A DNA stretch of 5,280 nucleotides from Gammaproteobacteria bacterium (GTDB lineage: Bacteria; Pseudomonadota; Gammaproteobacteria; Steroidobacterales; Steroidobacteraceae), in the NCBI GenBank assembly GCA_019242385.1, contig JAFAVO010000295.1:1-5280 (forward strand), in the 5' to 3' direction. Positions 1 to 5,280 of this stretch are shown here, in pieces. How positions within the stretch are numbered: position 1 is the stretch's first letter; the number at the start of each line of letters is the position of its first letter. The position numbers and the translations under genes are program-made. The notes beneath the pieces were generated by a model. That model was not told where the DNA came from. It ran no database searches and saw nothing but the letters and a program-made list of their open reading frames with translations.

Positions 1-417
1 GAGTCCTGGGCGGGCCTGCTCGCGCCGCGCGAGTACGCGCGGTTTGCGCTCCCCGCCGTGCGGCGCACCATGGGGGCGCTGCGCCGGGCCGGTATGCCAC
101 TCATCTATTACCTGAATCAGGGCGCTACCCTGCTACCGGCGGTCGCAGACCTCGATGTCGATGTCGTCGGGGTCGACTGGCGCTCCCCGCTCTCGCAGGT
201 GCGCCGCATTCTCGGGCCCGACAAGGCGGTGCAGGGCAATCTCGATCCGGCGGCGCTCTTTGCGCCAGCCGATGAGCTGCGGCATCACGTCGATGCCGTG
301 CTCGAGGAGGCGGGCAGCGCTCCGGGGCACATCTTCAATCTCGGCCACGGCATCTGGCCGGACACCGACCCCGATGCGGTCGCGCGTCTGGTGGACTATG
401 TGCATGAGCGAGGCTAG
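1..417 (+). CDS. hemE: Uroporphyrinogen decarboxylase, C-terminal part (5' end outside window)
   Basis: Uroporphyrinogen decarboxylase removes the four acetate carboxyl groups of uroporphyrinogen III to give coproporphyrinogen III in the cytoplasm. The reading frame is open from base 1 and gives 138 residues, roughly the last 40% of a protein that is usually about 350 aa. Visible family signatures are ESWAGLLAPREY at the left edge, VGVDWRSPL (about residues 57-65 of the fragment), AVQGNLDP (76-83) and FNLGHGIWPD (112-121). The His of GHGI (fragment residue 116) is the conserved active-site histidine of the family. The gene ends at TAG and overlaps hemF by 14 bases, which implies translational coupling. 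The GVDWR form, and not the GLDW-T/GLDY-T form I associate with most proteobacterial HemE proteins, is slightly unexpected. Identity is very secure; the start cannot be seen. Confidence 0.96.
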   Translation, partial: ESWAGLLAPREYARFALPAVRRTMGALRRAGMPLIYYLNQGATLLPAVADLDVDVVGVDWRSPLSQVRRILGPDKAVQGNLDPAALFAPADELRHHVDAVLEEAGSAPGHIFNLGHGIWPDTDPDAVARLVDYVHERG

Positions 418-1234
418 CGAGTTCGCCGCCGGCGCGACGGCTTACTTCCAGGATCTGCAGCGGCGCATCTGTGCCGCGTTCGAGAGTTTCGAGCCGCAGG
501 CGCGCTTCAGTGCGCGCAGCTGGTCGAAGCCCGCCGGGCACCGCCTGCAGGGCGGCGGCGAATCCCGGCTCATGCGCGGAGCGGTATTCGAGAAGGTCGG
601 CGTCAATGTGAGCCACGTCTGGGGCGTGCTCTCGCCGGAGGCGCGCGCGCAACTTACCGGCGCGGATGCCTCCGAGGGTCGCTTCACGGCCTGTGGCATC
701 TCACTGGTGGCGCATATGGTGAATCCGTATGTGCCCGCCGTGCACATGAACCTGCGTTATCTCTGCACCAGCCGCGCCTGGTTCGGCGGAGGCACGGATC
801 TGACACCGACGTTTCCGTTCGCGGAGGATACCGCGGACTTTCATGCGGCACTGCGCGCTGCCTGCGAGGCCTACCGGCCCGGAGCGTACGCAGAATTCAA
901 GGCCTGGTGCGACCGTTATTTCTATCTGCCCCACCGGCAGGAGCCACGCGGGGTGGGTGGAATCTTCTTCGATGATGTCAGTGGCGGCGACCGCGACCGG
1001 GACTTCGCATTCGTGCGCTCAGTCGGTGAGACGCTCCTGCAGGTCTATCCCCGGATCGTCGCGCGGCGCAAGGACTCCCCCTATGATGAGGCCGCGCGCG
1101 AGCAGCTCTTCGTCAAGCGCGGCCGCTACGTGGAGTTCAACCTGGTTTATGACCGCGGTACCCGCTTCGGCTTCAGCACCGATGCGGATCCTGAGGCTTA
1201 CCTGATGAGCCTGCCACCGGTGGTGAAATGGTGA
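404..1234 (+). CDS. hemF: Oxygen-dependent coproporphyrinogen III oxidase (short form)
   Basis: HemF uses O2 to decarboxylate two propionates of coproporphyrinogen III, giving protoporphyrinogen IX, the step after HemE. The protein has 276 residues. Signatures in order: GGGESRLMRGAVFEKVGVN (about 50-68), the block around LVAHMVNPYVPAVHMN (101-116), WFGGGTDLTP (126-135), YLPHRQEPRGVGGIFFDD (174-191) and KRGRYVEFNLVYDRGTRFG near the end. The four histidines equivalent to E. coli H96, H106, H145 and H175 are all present (H104, H114, H147, H177). ATG 404 is chosen because GGTGGA (390-395) lies 8 bases upstream; an in-frame ATG at 398 is only 2 bases from it. The protein stops at LPPVVKW, about 25 residues before the end of the 299-aa E. 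coli protein. From memory the alphaproteobacterial type ends here too, so I do not call it truncated. Confidence 0.96.
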   Translation: MSEASEFAAGATAYFQDLQRRICAAFESFEPQARFSARSWSKPAGHRLQGGGESRLMRGAVFEKVGVNVSHVWGVLSPEARAQLTGADASEGRFTACGISLVAHMVNPYVPAVHMNLRYLCTSRAWFGGGTDLTPTFPFAEDTADFHAALRAACEAYRPGAYAEFKAWCDRYFYLPHRQEPRGVGGIFFDDVSGGDRDRDFAFVRSVGETLLQVYPRIVARRKDSPYDEAAREQLFVKRGRYVEFNLVYDRGTRFGFSTDADPEAYLMSLPPVVKW

Positions 1235-1236
1235 CC

Positions 1237-1262
1237 CGGGCCGGAGCGGGGCCCGTGCTCCG
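1237..1262 (+). terminator. Possible weak terminator hairpin after hemF
   Basis: Two mutually exclusive GC-rich hairpins begin just after the hemF stop codon. The first pairs CGGGCC (1237-1242) with GGCCCG (1250-1255) across a 7-base loop. The second pairs CGGAGC (1242-1247) with GCTCCG (1257-1262) across a 9-base loop. Neither is followed by a run of T, so intrinsic termination is doubtful. The position, directly between hemF and a 300-base gap, is the main reason to list it. Confidence 0.3.
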
Positions 1263-1492
1263 TTCCCGCTAGCCAACTGTCGCTCGCGGCCGAGAACAGG
1301 CGCGCGGCGGGCCTGCGTGCAACGGCGCGCCAGTGCGCCCCGAGGACGCTGCCGAGCGCTTCCAGAGTTTCCGCCGGTGGGCGCCAGAAACGCCGCGATA
1401 TCCTGCTGCTCGACACGATCGGCTCCTTGCACAGCTGGTGAATGGCTTCTGTAAGGAGTGTCGGCGGGGACATTCGGTTCCTGAAAAAAGTG

Positions 1493-1520
1493 TTGCCGCG
1501 TGGCGACGCGAGGCTTAAAC
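1493..1520 (+). promoter_or_regulatory. Candidate promoter of the sigma operon (weak)
   Basis: TTGCCG (1493-1498) and TTAAAC (1515-1520) are separated by 16 bases and match the housekeeping -35 and -10 consensus at 4 of 6 and 3 of 6 positions. A start near 1527 would leave a leader of about 25 bases before the ATG at 1552. The match is poor and could be chance. ECF factors often control their own promoter, but I find no convincing GGAAC-type -35 on the plus strand here, so the true promoter may use another sequence. Confidence 0.2.
1497..1510. promoter_or_regulatory. Perfect 5-4-5 inverted repeat upstream of the sigma gene, possible operator
   Basis: CGCGT (1497-1501), a GGCG spacer and ACGCG (1506-1510) form an exact inverted repeat. 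It lies within the spacer of the candidate promoter and about 42 bases before the sigma start codon, directly after an A-rich stretch (1484-1489). The position would suit a repressor site or a short leader hairpin. Short GC palindromes arise easily in DNA this rich in GC, so this is only a candidate. Confidence 0.25.
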
Positions 1521-1551
1521 GCTTGGGCTCGGGAGCTTCTCTAAGGCTCAG

Positions 1552-2109
1552 ATGGCACACGCGCAGGCTGAGGAAACGCGGGTTGAGTGGGAGAGCGCGC
1601 TCGTGCAGCGGGCGCGCGACGGCGACCGTCGCGCTTTCGAGCGGCTCTACCGTGATCATGTGGGGCGGGTCTACGGCCTGTGCCTGCGCATGACACGCGA
1701 TGCGCAGCTGGCGGAGGACTGTACGCAGGATACGTTCATCAATGCCTGGCGGGCTCTCGGGCAATTCGCGACGCGTAGCTCGCTTTCGACCTGGCTGCAC
1801 CGCATCGCGGTCAATGTCAGCCTGGCCAAGCGCCGCAAGAGTGGACCGGTCGAGCCCCTGCCGGAGGAAGACGATGGGGTGCCCGGGGCGGAATGGACGC
1901 TGGAAACGCCGGTCGAGGTTCAGGAGATCGAGGATGCCATCGGCGCACTGCCCGAGGGAGCGCGCGACGCGCTGGTGCTGCACGCGCTTTACGGCTACTC
2001 GCACCCTGAGGCTGCGCACATGCTCGGCATCGCCGAGGGCACCTGCAAGGCGCAATTGCACCGGGCCCGCCGGCTCCTGCGCGAGCGGCTCGGCGTGGAG
2101 GTGAACTGA
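1552..2109 (+). CDS. ECF-type RNA polymerase sigma factor
   Basis: A 185-residue sigma-70 family protein of the extracytoplasmic function (ECF, group 4) class, which directs RNA polymerase to a stress-specific set of promoters. Region 2 spans about residues 27-95: LYRDHVGRVYGLCLRM, then the core-binding and -10 reading stretch AEDCTQDTFINAWRAL (54-69) and STWLHRIAVNVSLAKRRK (79-96). An acidic, proline-containing linker (99-122) follows. Region 4, the -35 helix-turn-helix, covers about 126-180, with ALPEGARDALVLHALYGYS and AAHMLGIAEGTCKAQLHRAR. There is no region 1.1 or 3, and no long C-terminal extension. ATG 1552 is preceded by AAGG (1543-1546) at 5 bases. The next gene, 1 base downstream, is a membrane protein and presumed anti-sigma factor. 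The protein resembles RpoE-like ECFs in general, but I cannot assign an ECF group or its regulon. Confidence 0.95.
   Translation: MAHAQAEETRVEWESALVQRARDGDRRAFERLYRDHVGRVYGLCLRMTRDAQLAEDCTQDTFINAWRALGQFATRSSLSTWLHRIAVNVSLAKRRKSGPVEPLPEEDDGVPGAEWTLETPVEVQEIEDAIGALPEGARDALVLHALYGYSHPEAAHMLGIAEGTCKAQLHRARRLLRERLGVEVN
2097..2104 (+). promoter_or_regulatory. Strong Shine-Dalgarno site for the anti-sigma gene, inside the sigma gene
   Basis: GGAGGTGA is an 8-base match to the complement of the 16S rRNA 3' end and lies 6 bases before ATG 2111, embedded in the last codons of the sigma gene. It fixes the start of the next gene and is much closer to consensus than the AAGG in front of the sigma factor. 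That suggests the putative anti-sigma is translated at least as efficiently as its partner. Confidence 0.75.
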
Positions 2110-2110
2110 T

Positions 2111-2710
2111 ATGAGCGGTTCGGGAGACAGCAATGGACGCAAAGTGGGCTCGCTGCGCGAGCTGCCGCAGTCCATCGCACCCGCGCACGACCTGTGGCCT
2201 GCAATCGAGTCGCGGCTCCCGGCTGTTACGCCGGAGCGTTCGCCAACGGAGCAGGTGGGGCCGCGGCATCGCCGGGCGGCGCGGCTGCGCTGGCTCGCTG
2301 CCGCCGCCATGGTGGCCTGCCTCGCCACCGGCGTCTGGATCGGCCGCAGCCTGCTGCCCGGCGGCGCGACTCCAACCGCGCCGGTGGCTGCAGCGGCCCC
2401 GCCTGCCGGCTCGGGACTTGCCCTCACGGCCTTCGACAGAACCTATGTCAGCGACCCTCGCTATGAGCGCCAGCGGGCCGCCCTGATGCACGAGGTGCAG
2501 GAGCGCCTCGCGGCGCTGCCGCCGCCCGCGCGCGCCAAGGTGAGCGCGAGCCTTGCCGCCATCGAGAAAGCCAAGCAGGACCTCGAGGGGGAACTCGGAC
2601 ACGATCCGGGCAACGCGCTGCTGCAGGAGCTGCTCATCAACACTTACCAGGATGAAATGCGCGTCCTGACGGACGTGCACGAAGCCAGCGACGCTGGCAG
2701 GGGGATCTGA
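2111..2710 (+). CDS. Putative single-pass membrane anti-sigma factor
   Basis: A 199-residue protein encoded 1 base after the ECF sigma gene. Residues 1-59 should be cytoplasmic and include a helix-like segment LPQSIAPAHDLWPAIESRL (18-36) that could contact the sigma factor. An arginine-rich stretch (52-60) leads into one hydrophobic segment, about 61-78 (WLAAAAMVACLATGVWIG), then an Ala/Pro linker (83-102). A charged helical domain (108-190) should lie in the periplasm; it holds ALMHEVQERL, AAIEKAKQDLEGEL and LLINTYQDEMRVLTDV. There is no HxxxCxxC zinc-binding anti-sigma motif; the only Cys is in the membrane segment (C70). The anti-sigma role rests on gene position, topology and the short N-terminal segment, not on a recognised domain. 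It could also be a sensor or accessory protein of the sigma factor. Confidence 0.75.
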   Translation: MSGSGDSNGRKVGSLRELPQSIAPAHDLWPAIESRLPAVTPERSPTEQVGPRHRRAARLRWLAAAAMVACLATGVWIGRSLLPGGATPTAPVAAAAPPAGSGLALTAFDRTYVSDPRYERQRAALMHEVQERLAALPPPARAKVSASLAAIEKAKQDLEGELGHDPGNALLQELLINTYQDEMRVLTDVHEASDAGRGI

Positions 2711-2712
2711 AG

Positions 2713-3612
2713 ATGCGTATTGCCTCGTGCCTGAGGGGTGCACTGCTGCTGCTCGCCGCGAGCGCTGCCGCCACCGCTTCGGACGACAAGACCTTCGATC
2801 GACAGGTGGCGGCGCAGCCGCGCGGAGTCGTGGAGATCTCCAATGTCACGGGCAGTATCGAGGTGAGCGGCTGGGACCGGAGCGAGGTCAGTGTGCATGC
2901 CGACCTCGATAGCGGAGTGGAGCGGGTCGAGGTGAGCGGCGAGGGTCCGCGCACCACCATCAAGGTGATGCTGCCGCACACCTCCAGTCGGGGCAGCGAG
3001 GCGCGCCTGAAGGTGAAGATGCCGAAGGACAGCGAGCTCGATGTCTCGGCCGTCAACGCCGATGTGACCACCAGCGGGGTGCTCGGCGTACAGCGCCTGA
3101 GTGCGGTGAGCGGCAACATCAGCGCCGAGCTCGCGGGTGCCGATGCCGAGGTGAAAACCGTGAGCGGCGACCTGCGCCTGAAAGGCCACGGCCAGCCGGC
3201 GCGGTTGCACGTGAGCAGCGTCAGCGGTGATGTGCATCTCGAGCACGGCGCCGGGGACCTGGAGGCGAGCACCGTCAATGGAACGCTGATCGTGTCACTC
3301 GACAGTGCGCGCGGAGTCCATGCGCGCACCACCTCGGGAGATCTGCGCTTCGAGGGCAAGCTCACCCGGGGTGCAACCTTGGAAGCCTCCACCGTGAGTG
3401 GCGACCTGAACGTACGCGCGGCCGCCGATGGCGGCTTCGCCTACGAGGTATCGAGCTTCAGTGGCGATATCACCGACTGCTTCAACGCCAGCCCAGAGCG
3501 GCTGAGCAACTACGCTCCGGGCAGCCGGCTCGAAGGCACACGGGGCGAAGGCGCGGGCCACGTTCGCCTGAAGACCATGAGCGGCGATGTCCACCTGTGC
3601 GATCGGCCTTAG
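2713..3612 (+). CDS. Exported DUF4097-type repeat protein (putative beta-helix/adhesin-like)
   Basis: A 299-residue protein starting at ATG 2713, with a G-rich site (2700-2704) 8 bases upstream and 2 bases after the previous stop codon. Residues 1-22 form a signal peptide (R2, R8, then ALLLLAASAAATA), probably cleaved near A22. The mature part opens with GVVEISNVTGSIEVSGWDR (38-56), typical of DUF4097 proteins, followed by repeats of about 18-21 residues marked by S/N-G-D/N/T turns: SGN 133, SGD 151, SGD 171, NGT 189, SGD 208, SGD 229, SGD 250 and SGD 290. This fits a right-handed beta-helix or stacked beta sheet. C256 and C296 are the only cysteines after the signal peptide and may form a disulfide in the periplasm. 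No catalytic motif or lipobox is seen. The function of the family is unknown; its place in a sigma/anti-sigma operon suggests a role at the envelope. Confidence 0.85.
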   Translation: MRIASCLRGALLLLAASAAATASDDKTFDRQVAAQPRGVVEISNVTGSIEVSGWDRSEVSVHADLDSGVERVEVSGEGPRTTIKVMLPHTSSRGSEARLKVKMPKDSELDVSAVNADVTTSGVLGVQRLSAVSGNISAELAGADAEVKTVSGDLRLKGHGQPARLHVSSVSGDVHLEHGAGDLEASTVNGTLIVSLDSARGVHARTTSGDLRFEGKLTRGATLEASTVSGDLNVRAAADGGFAYEVSSFSGDITDCFNASPERLSNYAPGSRLEGTRGEGAGHVRLKTMSGDVHLCDRP

Positions 3613-3621
3613 AATGAGCAG

Positions 3622-4707
3622 GTGAAGGACGCGCAGTCTCCGGCCGATTCGCCCATTGCGACGGCGCTGCTCGATTGGCACCCGCGCGGCGGCCGGCACG
3701 ACCTGCCGTGGCAGCATGCGCGCACTCCCTACCGCGTCTGGGTCTCGGAGATCATGCTGCAGCAGACGCAGGTCGCGACCGTCATTCCGTATTACCGGCG
3801 CTTCCTCGAGCGTTTTCCCGAGGTCCGCGCGCTCGCCGATGCGCACATCGATGAGGTGCTGCATCTGTGGTCAGGGCTCGGCTATTACGCGCGTGCCCGC
3901 AACCTCCATCGCGCGGCGGTGCTCATACGCGATGAGCATGGCGGGCAGCTGCCCGCCAGTTTCCAGGCGCTCGCCGCGCTTCCCGGCGTGGGGCGCTCGA
4001 CCGCCGGCGCCATACTCGCGCTAACGGCCAACCTGCGCGTCCCTATCCTCGATGGCAATGCCCGCCGGGTGCTCGCGCGCTACTTCGCCGTCACCGGCGC
4101 ACGCGGCGATGCCGCCGCCGAGAAGCGCCTGTGGGCGCTCGCCGAGCGGTGCATGCCGCAGGCGCGCATTGCCGAGTACACGCAGGCCATCATGGACCTC
4201 GGTGCGACGGTGTGCGTGCGGCGCCGTCCCTCGTGCATGAGTTGCCCGCTCGCCGCCGGCTGCGCGGCTCACCGCGGCGGACGGCAGCATGAGCTGCCCG
4301 CCCCACGCCGCCCCCGCCTGCGCCGACTGCGGCATGTTTTCATGGTGCTCGCACTGGATGGCGGGCGCGTACGGCTCGAGCGGCGGCCGGAGAGCGGAGT
4401 CTGGGGCGGACTGTGGTGTCTGCCCGAGTTCAACACCGCTACCGCCGCCGCAACCTTCGCCCGCGACACGCTCGGAGCCGACTCGGCCACACCGCGTTCG
4501 CTTGCCGAGCTCGAGCACGCTTTTACCCACTTCGACCTCAGGATCACACCGCTCATGTTTCAGGGCATCCGCGCGGCCGCGCTCGTGGAGGAGCCGGGCG
4601 CGCTTTGGTATAACCTGCAGGAGCCGGCGCGCATCGGCTTGCCGGCGCCGATCCACGCCCTGTTGGCGAGCCTCAGCGATGAGAGCCTGTTCGAGCGGAG
4701 TGCTTAG
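3622..4707 (+). CDS. mutY: A/G-specific adenine DNA glycosylase MutY
   Basis: MutY removes adenine mispaired with 8-oxoguanine, preventing G:C to T:A mutations. The protein has 361 residues (E. coli: 350). The N-terminal catalytic domain has PYRVWVSEIMLQQTQV (36-51) with the catalytic Glu at 43, LWSGLGYYARARNLH (82-96), the helix-hairpin-helix ALPGVGRSTAGAIL (119-132) and the conserved Asp at 144 in ILDGNARRV. The [4Fe-4S] ligands C198, C205, C208 and C214 keep the family spacing. The C-terminal NUDIX-like 8-oxoG recognition domain has ESGVWGGLWCLPEF (257-270), FTHFDLRI (301-308) and LWYNL near the end. The start is GTG 3622 with a poor ribosome binding site. It is in the same frame as the TAG of the gene before, with only AAT GAG CAG between, so no earlier start is possible. 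Translation probably depends on ribosomes arriving from upstream. Confidence 0.97.
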   Translation: MKDAQSPADSPIATALLDWHPRGGRHDLPWQHARTPYRVWVSEIMLQQTQVATVIPYYRRFLERFPEVRALADAHIDEVLHLWSGLGYYARARNLHRAAVLIRDEHGGQLPASFQALAALPGVGRSTAGAILALTANLRVPILDGNARRVLARYFAVTGARGDAAAEKRLWALAERCMPQARIAEYTQAIMDLGATVCVRRRPSCMSCPLAAGCAAHRGGRQHELPAPRRPRLRRLRHVFMVLALDGGRVRLERRPESGVWGGLWCLPEFNTATAAATFARDTLGADSATPRSLAELEHAFTHFDLRITPLMFQGIRAAALVEEPGALWYNLQEPARIGLPAPIHALLASLSDESLFERSA

Positions 4708-4710
4708 CCC

Positions 4711-4983
4711 ATGCCACGCAGCGTGCACTGTGTCCTGTTGAAGCGCGAAGCCGAGGGGCTCGACCGGCCGCCGTATCCGGGTGAGCTCGGCCGGCGCATC
4801 TACGAGCAGGTCTCGAAGGAGGCCTGGGCGCAGTGGCTGCGCCACCAGACGCTCCTCATCAACGAGTACCGGCTCACCCCGATCGAGCCGAAGGCGCGCA
4901 AGTTCCTCGAAGCGGAGATGGAGAAGTTCTTCTTCGGAACCGGCTCGCAGGCGCCCCAGGGTTACCAGCCACCGGAGCAGTGA
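4711..4983 (+). CDS. yggX: YggX-family Fe(II)-trafficking / Fe-S cluster protection protein
   Basis: A 90-residue cytoplasmic protein, the same size as E. coli YggX, which helps protect or repair labile iron-sulfur clusters under oxidative stress and has been linked to Fe(II) handling. The match is clear along its length: C7 in [33 protein letters not shown] (about 22-42), [10 protein letters not shown] (46-55), then [13 protein letters not shown] and a GYQPPEQ tail. It starts at ATG 4711, 3 bases after the mutY stop and in the same frame, with GGAG (4697-4700) inside the end of mutY. The mutY-yggX order is the same as in E. coli, where mltC follows; here a converging kinase gene comes next instead. 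The pairing makes sense, since MutY itself carries a [4Fe-4S] cluster. Confidence 0.96.
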   Translation: MPRSVHCVLLKREAEGLDRPPYPGELGRRIYEQVSKEAWAQWLRHQTLLINEYRLTPIEPKARKFLEAEMEKFFFGTGSQAPQGYQPPEQ

Positions 4984-4988
4984 AGCGT

Positions 4989-5008
4989 CCGGGTCAGCCC
5001 GGGTCAGC
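4989..5008. repeat. 10-base exact tandem duplication at the convergent yggX/kinase junction
   Basis: CCGGGTCAGC occurs twice head to tail (4989-4998 and 4999-5008), filling most of the 20-base gap between the two converging genes and running over the kinase stop codon (TCA on the plus strand at 5004-5006). The duplication also creates a small hairpin, CCGGG (4989-4993) with CCCGG (4998-5002) and a TCAG loop. This might slow polymerase from either side, but no T run follows it. Confidence 0.7.
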
Positions 5009-5280
5009 TGGCTCGCTTGAGCAGACGCACGCTGACACGCGTGCCGCGTCCGGGCTCGCTGGTGATCTGCCACTCGCCACCGATGGCATTGGCGCGCTGG
5101 CGCATGCTGGCGAGTCCGAAGCCCTGCCGGGCCGAGAGCTCGGGACTTTGCTCCATGCCGACACCATCATCGGACACCGCCAGCTCCCACTGCTCGAGCT
5201 GATCGCTCATGGTGATGCGCACGCTGCGCGGCCGTGCGTGCCGCACCGCGTTGCTCACCGCTTCCTGCGCGATGCGCAGC
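5004..5280 (-). CDS. Sensor histidine kinase, C-terminal ATPase domain (5' end outside window)
   Basis: The last 91 residues of a two-component sensor kinase, open to the window edge. The frame begins LRIAQEAVSNAVRHA, the N box of the NarX/UhpB/DegS (HisKA_3) kinases, with the Mg-ATP binding Asn. It continues with VSDDGVGME (G1 box) and GFGLASMRQRANAIGGEW followed by SEPGRGTRVSVRL (G2 box and last strand), ending about 4 residues later. These boxes bind ATP for phosphorylation of a histidine in a dimerisation domain that should lie further right, beyond the window. A GTG at 5258 is not a start, because the conserved sequence continues past it. The sensory part, the signal and the partner regulator (usually a LuxR/NarL-type protein in this class) cannot be seen. 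The gene converges on yggX with 20 bases between the stop codons. Confidence 0.93.
   Translation of the reverse strand, partial: LRIAQEAVSNAVRHARPRSVRITMSDQLEQWELAVSDDGVGMEQSPELSARQGFGLASMRQRANAIGGEWQITSEPGRGTRVSVRLLKRAS

Larger units (their letters stand above)
1235..1551. other. Intergenic region between hemF and the ECF sigma gene, no gene seen
   Basis: These 317 bases separate the heme genes from the sigma-factor operon. Open frames cross it on both strands (for example 1333-1518 plus, and the long minus-strand frame 1198-2427), but none gives a protein I recognise, and open frames are expected by chance at this GC content. I see no remnant of a longer hemF C-terminus in any plus-strand frame. 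The right end should carry the promoter of the sigma operon: an A6 run at 1484-1489, a perfect inverted repeat at 1497-1510, a weak promoter-like pair and the ribosome binding site at 1543-1546. The middle, about 1265-1470, shows nothing I can name. Confidence 0.6.

Noticed and set aside
155..403. Possible N-terminal extension of hemF by 83 residues
   Set aside because: The extension is the out-of-frame shadow of hemE, is rich in Ser/Arg and resembles no HemF; the HemF family begins near ATG 404.
1232..1320. Frameshift that cut off the HemF C-terminus
   Set aside because: I read all plus-strand frames after the stop codon and found nothing like the EYDY tail of E. coli HemF. A natural short form explains the end better.
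1477..1482. GGAACC on the minus strand as an ECF-type -35 element
   Set aside because: It would transcribe leftward against hemF, and no suitable -10 element lies at the expected distance.
1333..1518. Small plus-strand frame of 61 codons in the intergenic region
   Set aside because: It has a GTG start without a clear ribosome binding site, an unremarkable composition and no recognisable motif.
1198..2427. Open frame of 409 codons on the minus strand
   Set aside because: It lies antisense to the sigma and anti-sigma genes, its translation is rich in Arg/Ala/Pro with no recognisable domain, and the plus strand carries clear families over most of it. Long antisense frames are common at this GC content.
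4021..5073. Open frame of 350 codons on the minus strand
   Set aside because: It is antisense to the well-recognised mutY and yggX genes and overlaps the kinase gene in another frame; no domain is visible.

Overview
The window is 5280 bases of GC-rich, tightly packed bacterial chromosome with no mobile element, CRISPR array, tRNA or rRNA that I can see. A mutY-yggX pair points to the Proteobacteria, most likely Gammaproteobacteria, because YggX-type proteins belong mainly to the gamma/beta lineages. The heme genes look less typically gammaproteobacterial, so I would not name a genus.

Layout. (1) 1-1234, plus strand: the 3' part of hemE (uroporphyrinogen decarboxylase) overlaps by 14 bases with hemF (oxygen-dependent coproporphyrinogen III oxidase). 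These are two successive decarboxylation steps of heme synthesis. (2) 1235-1551: a 317-base gap without a convincing gene. It holds GC-rich hairpins just after hemF and, near its right end, a 14-base palindrome, a weak promoter-like pair and a hairpin over the ribosome binding site of the next gene. (3) 1552-3612: an ECF sigma factor, a single-pass membrane protein that is its likely anti-sigma factor, and an exported DUF4097-type repeat protein, separated by 1 and 2 bases. (4) 3622-4983: mutY and yggX follow on the same strand after gaps of 9 and 3 bases. (5) 5004-5280, minus strand: the C-terminal ATPase domain of a NarX/DegS-type (HisKA_3) sensor histidine kinase, converging on yggX and running off the window.

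How the genes may work together. The sigma, anti-sigma and DUF4097 genes look like a self-contained envelope-signalling module. The near-absence of spacing down to yggX suggests that the module may share a transcript with a [4Fe-4S] DNA glycosylase that removes adenine mispaired with 8-oxoguanine, and with a small protein that protects iron-sulfur clusters. That would join envelope stress sensing to oxidative-damage repair, but it is inferred from spacing alone. The individual proteins belong to recognised families. The parts most worth a second look are the five-gene arrangement, the anti-sigma without a zinc motif, and the repeat protein.
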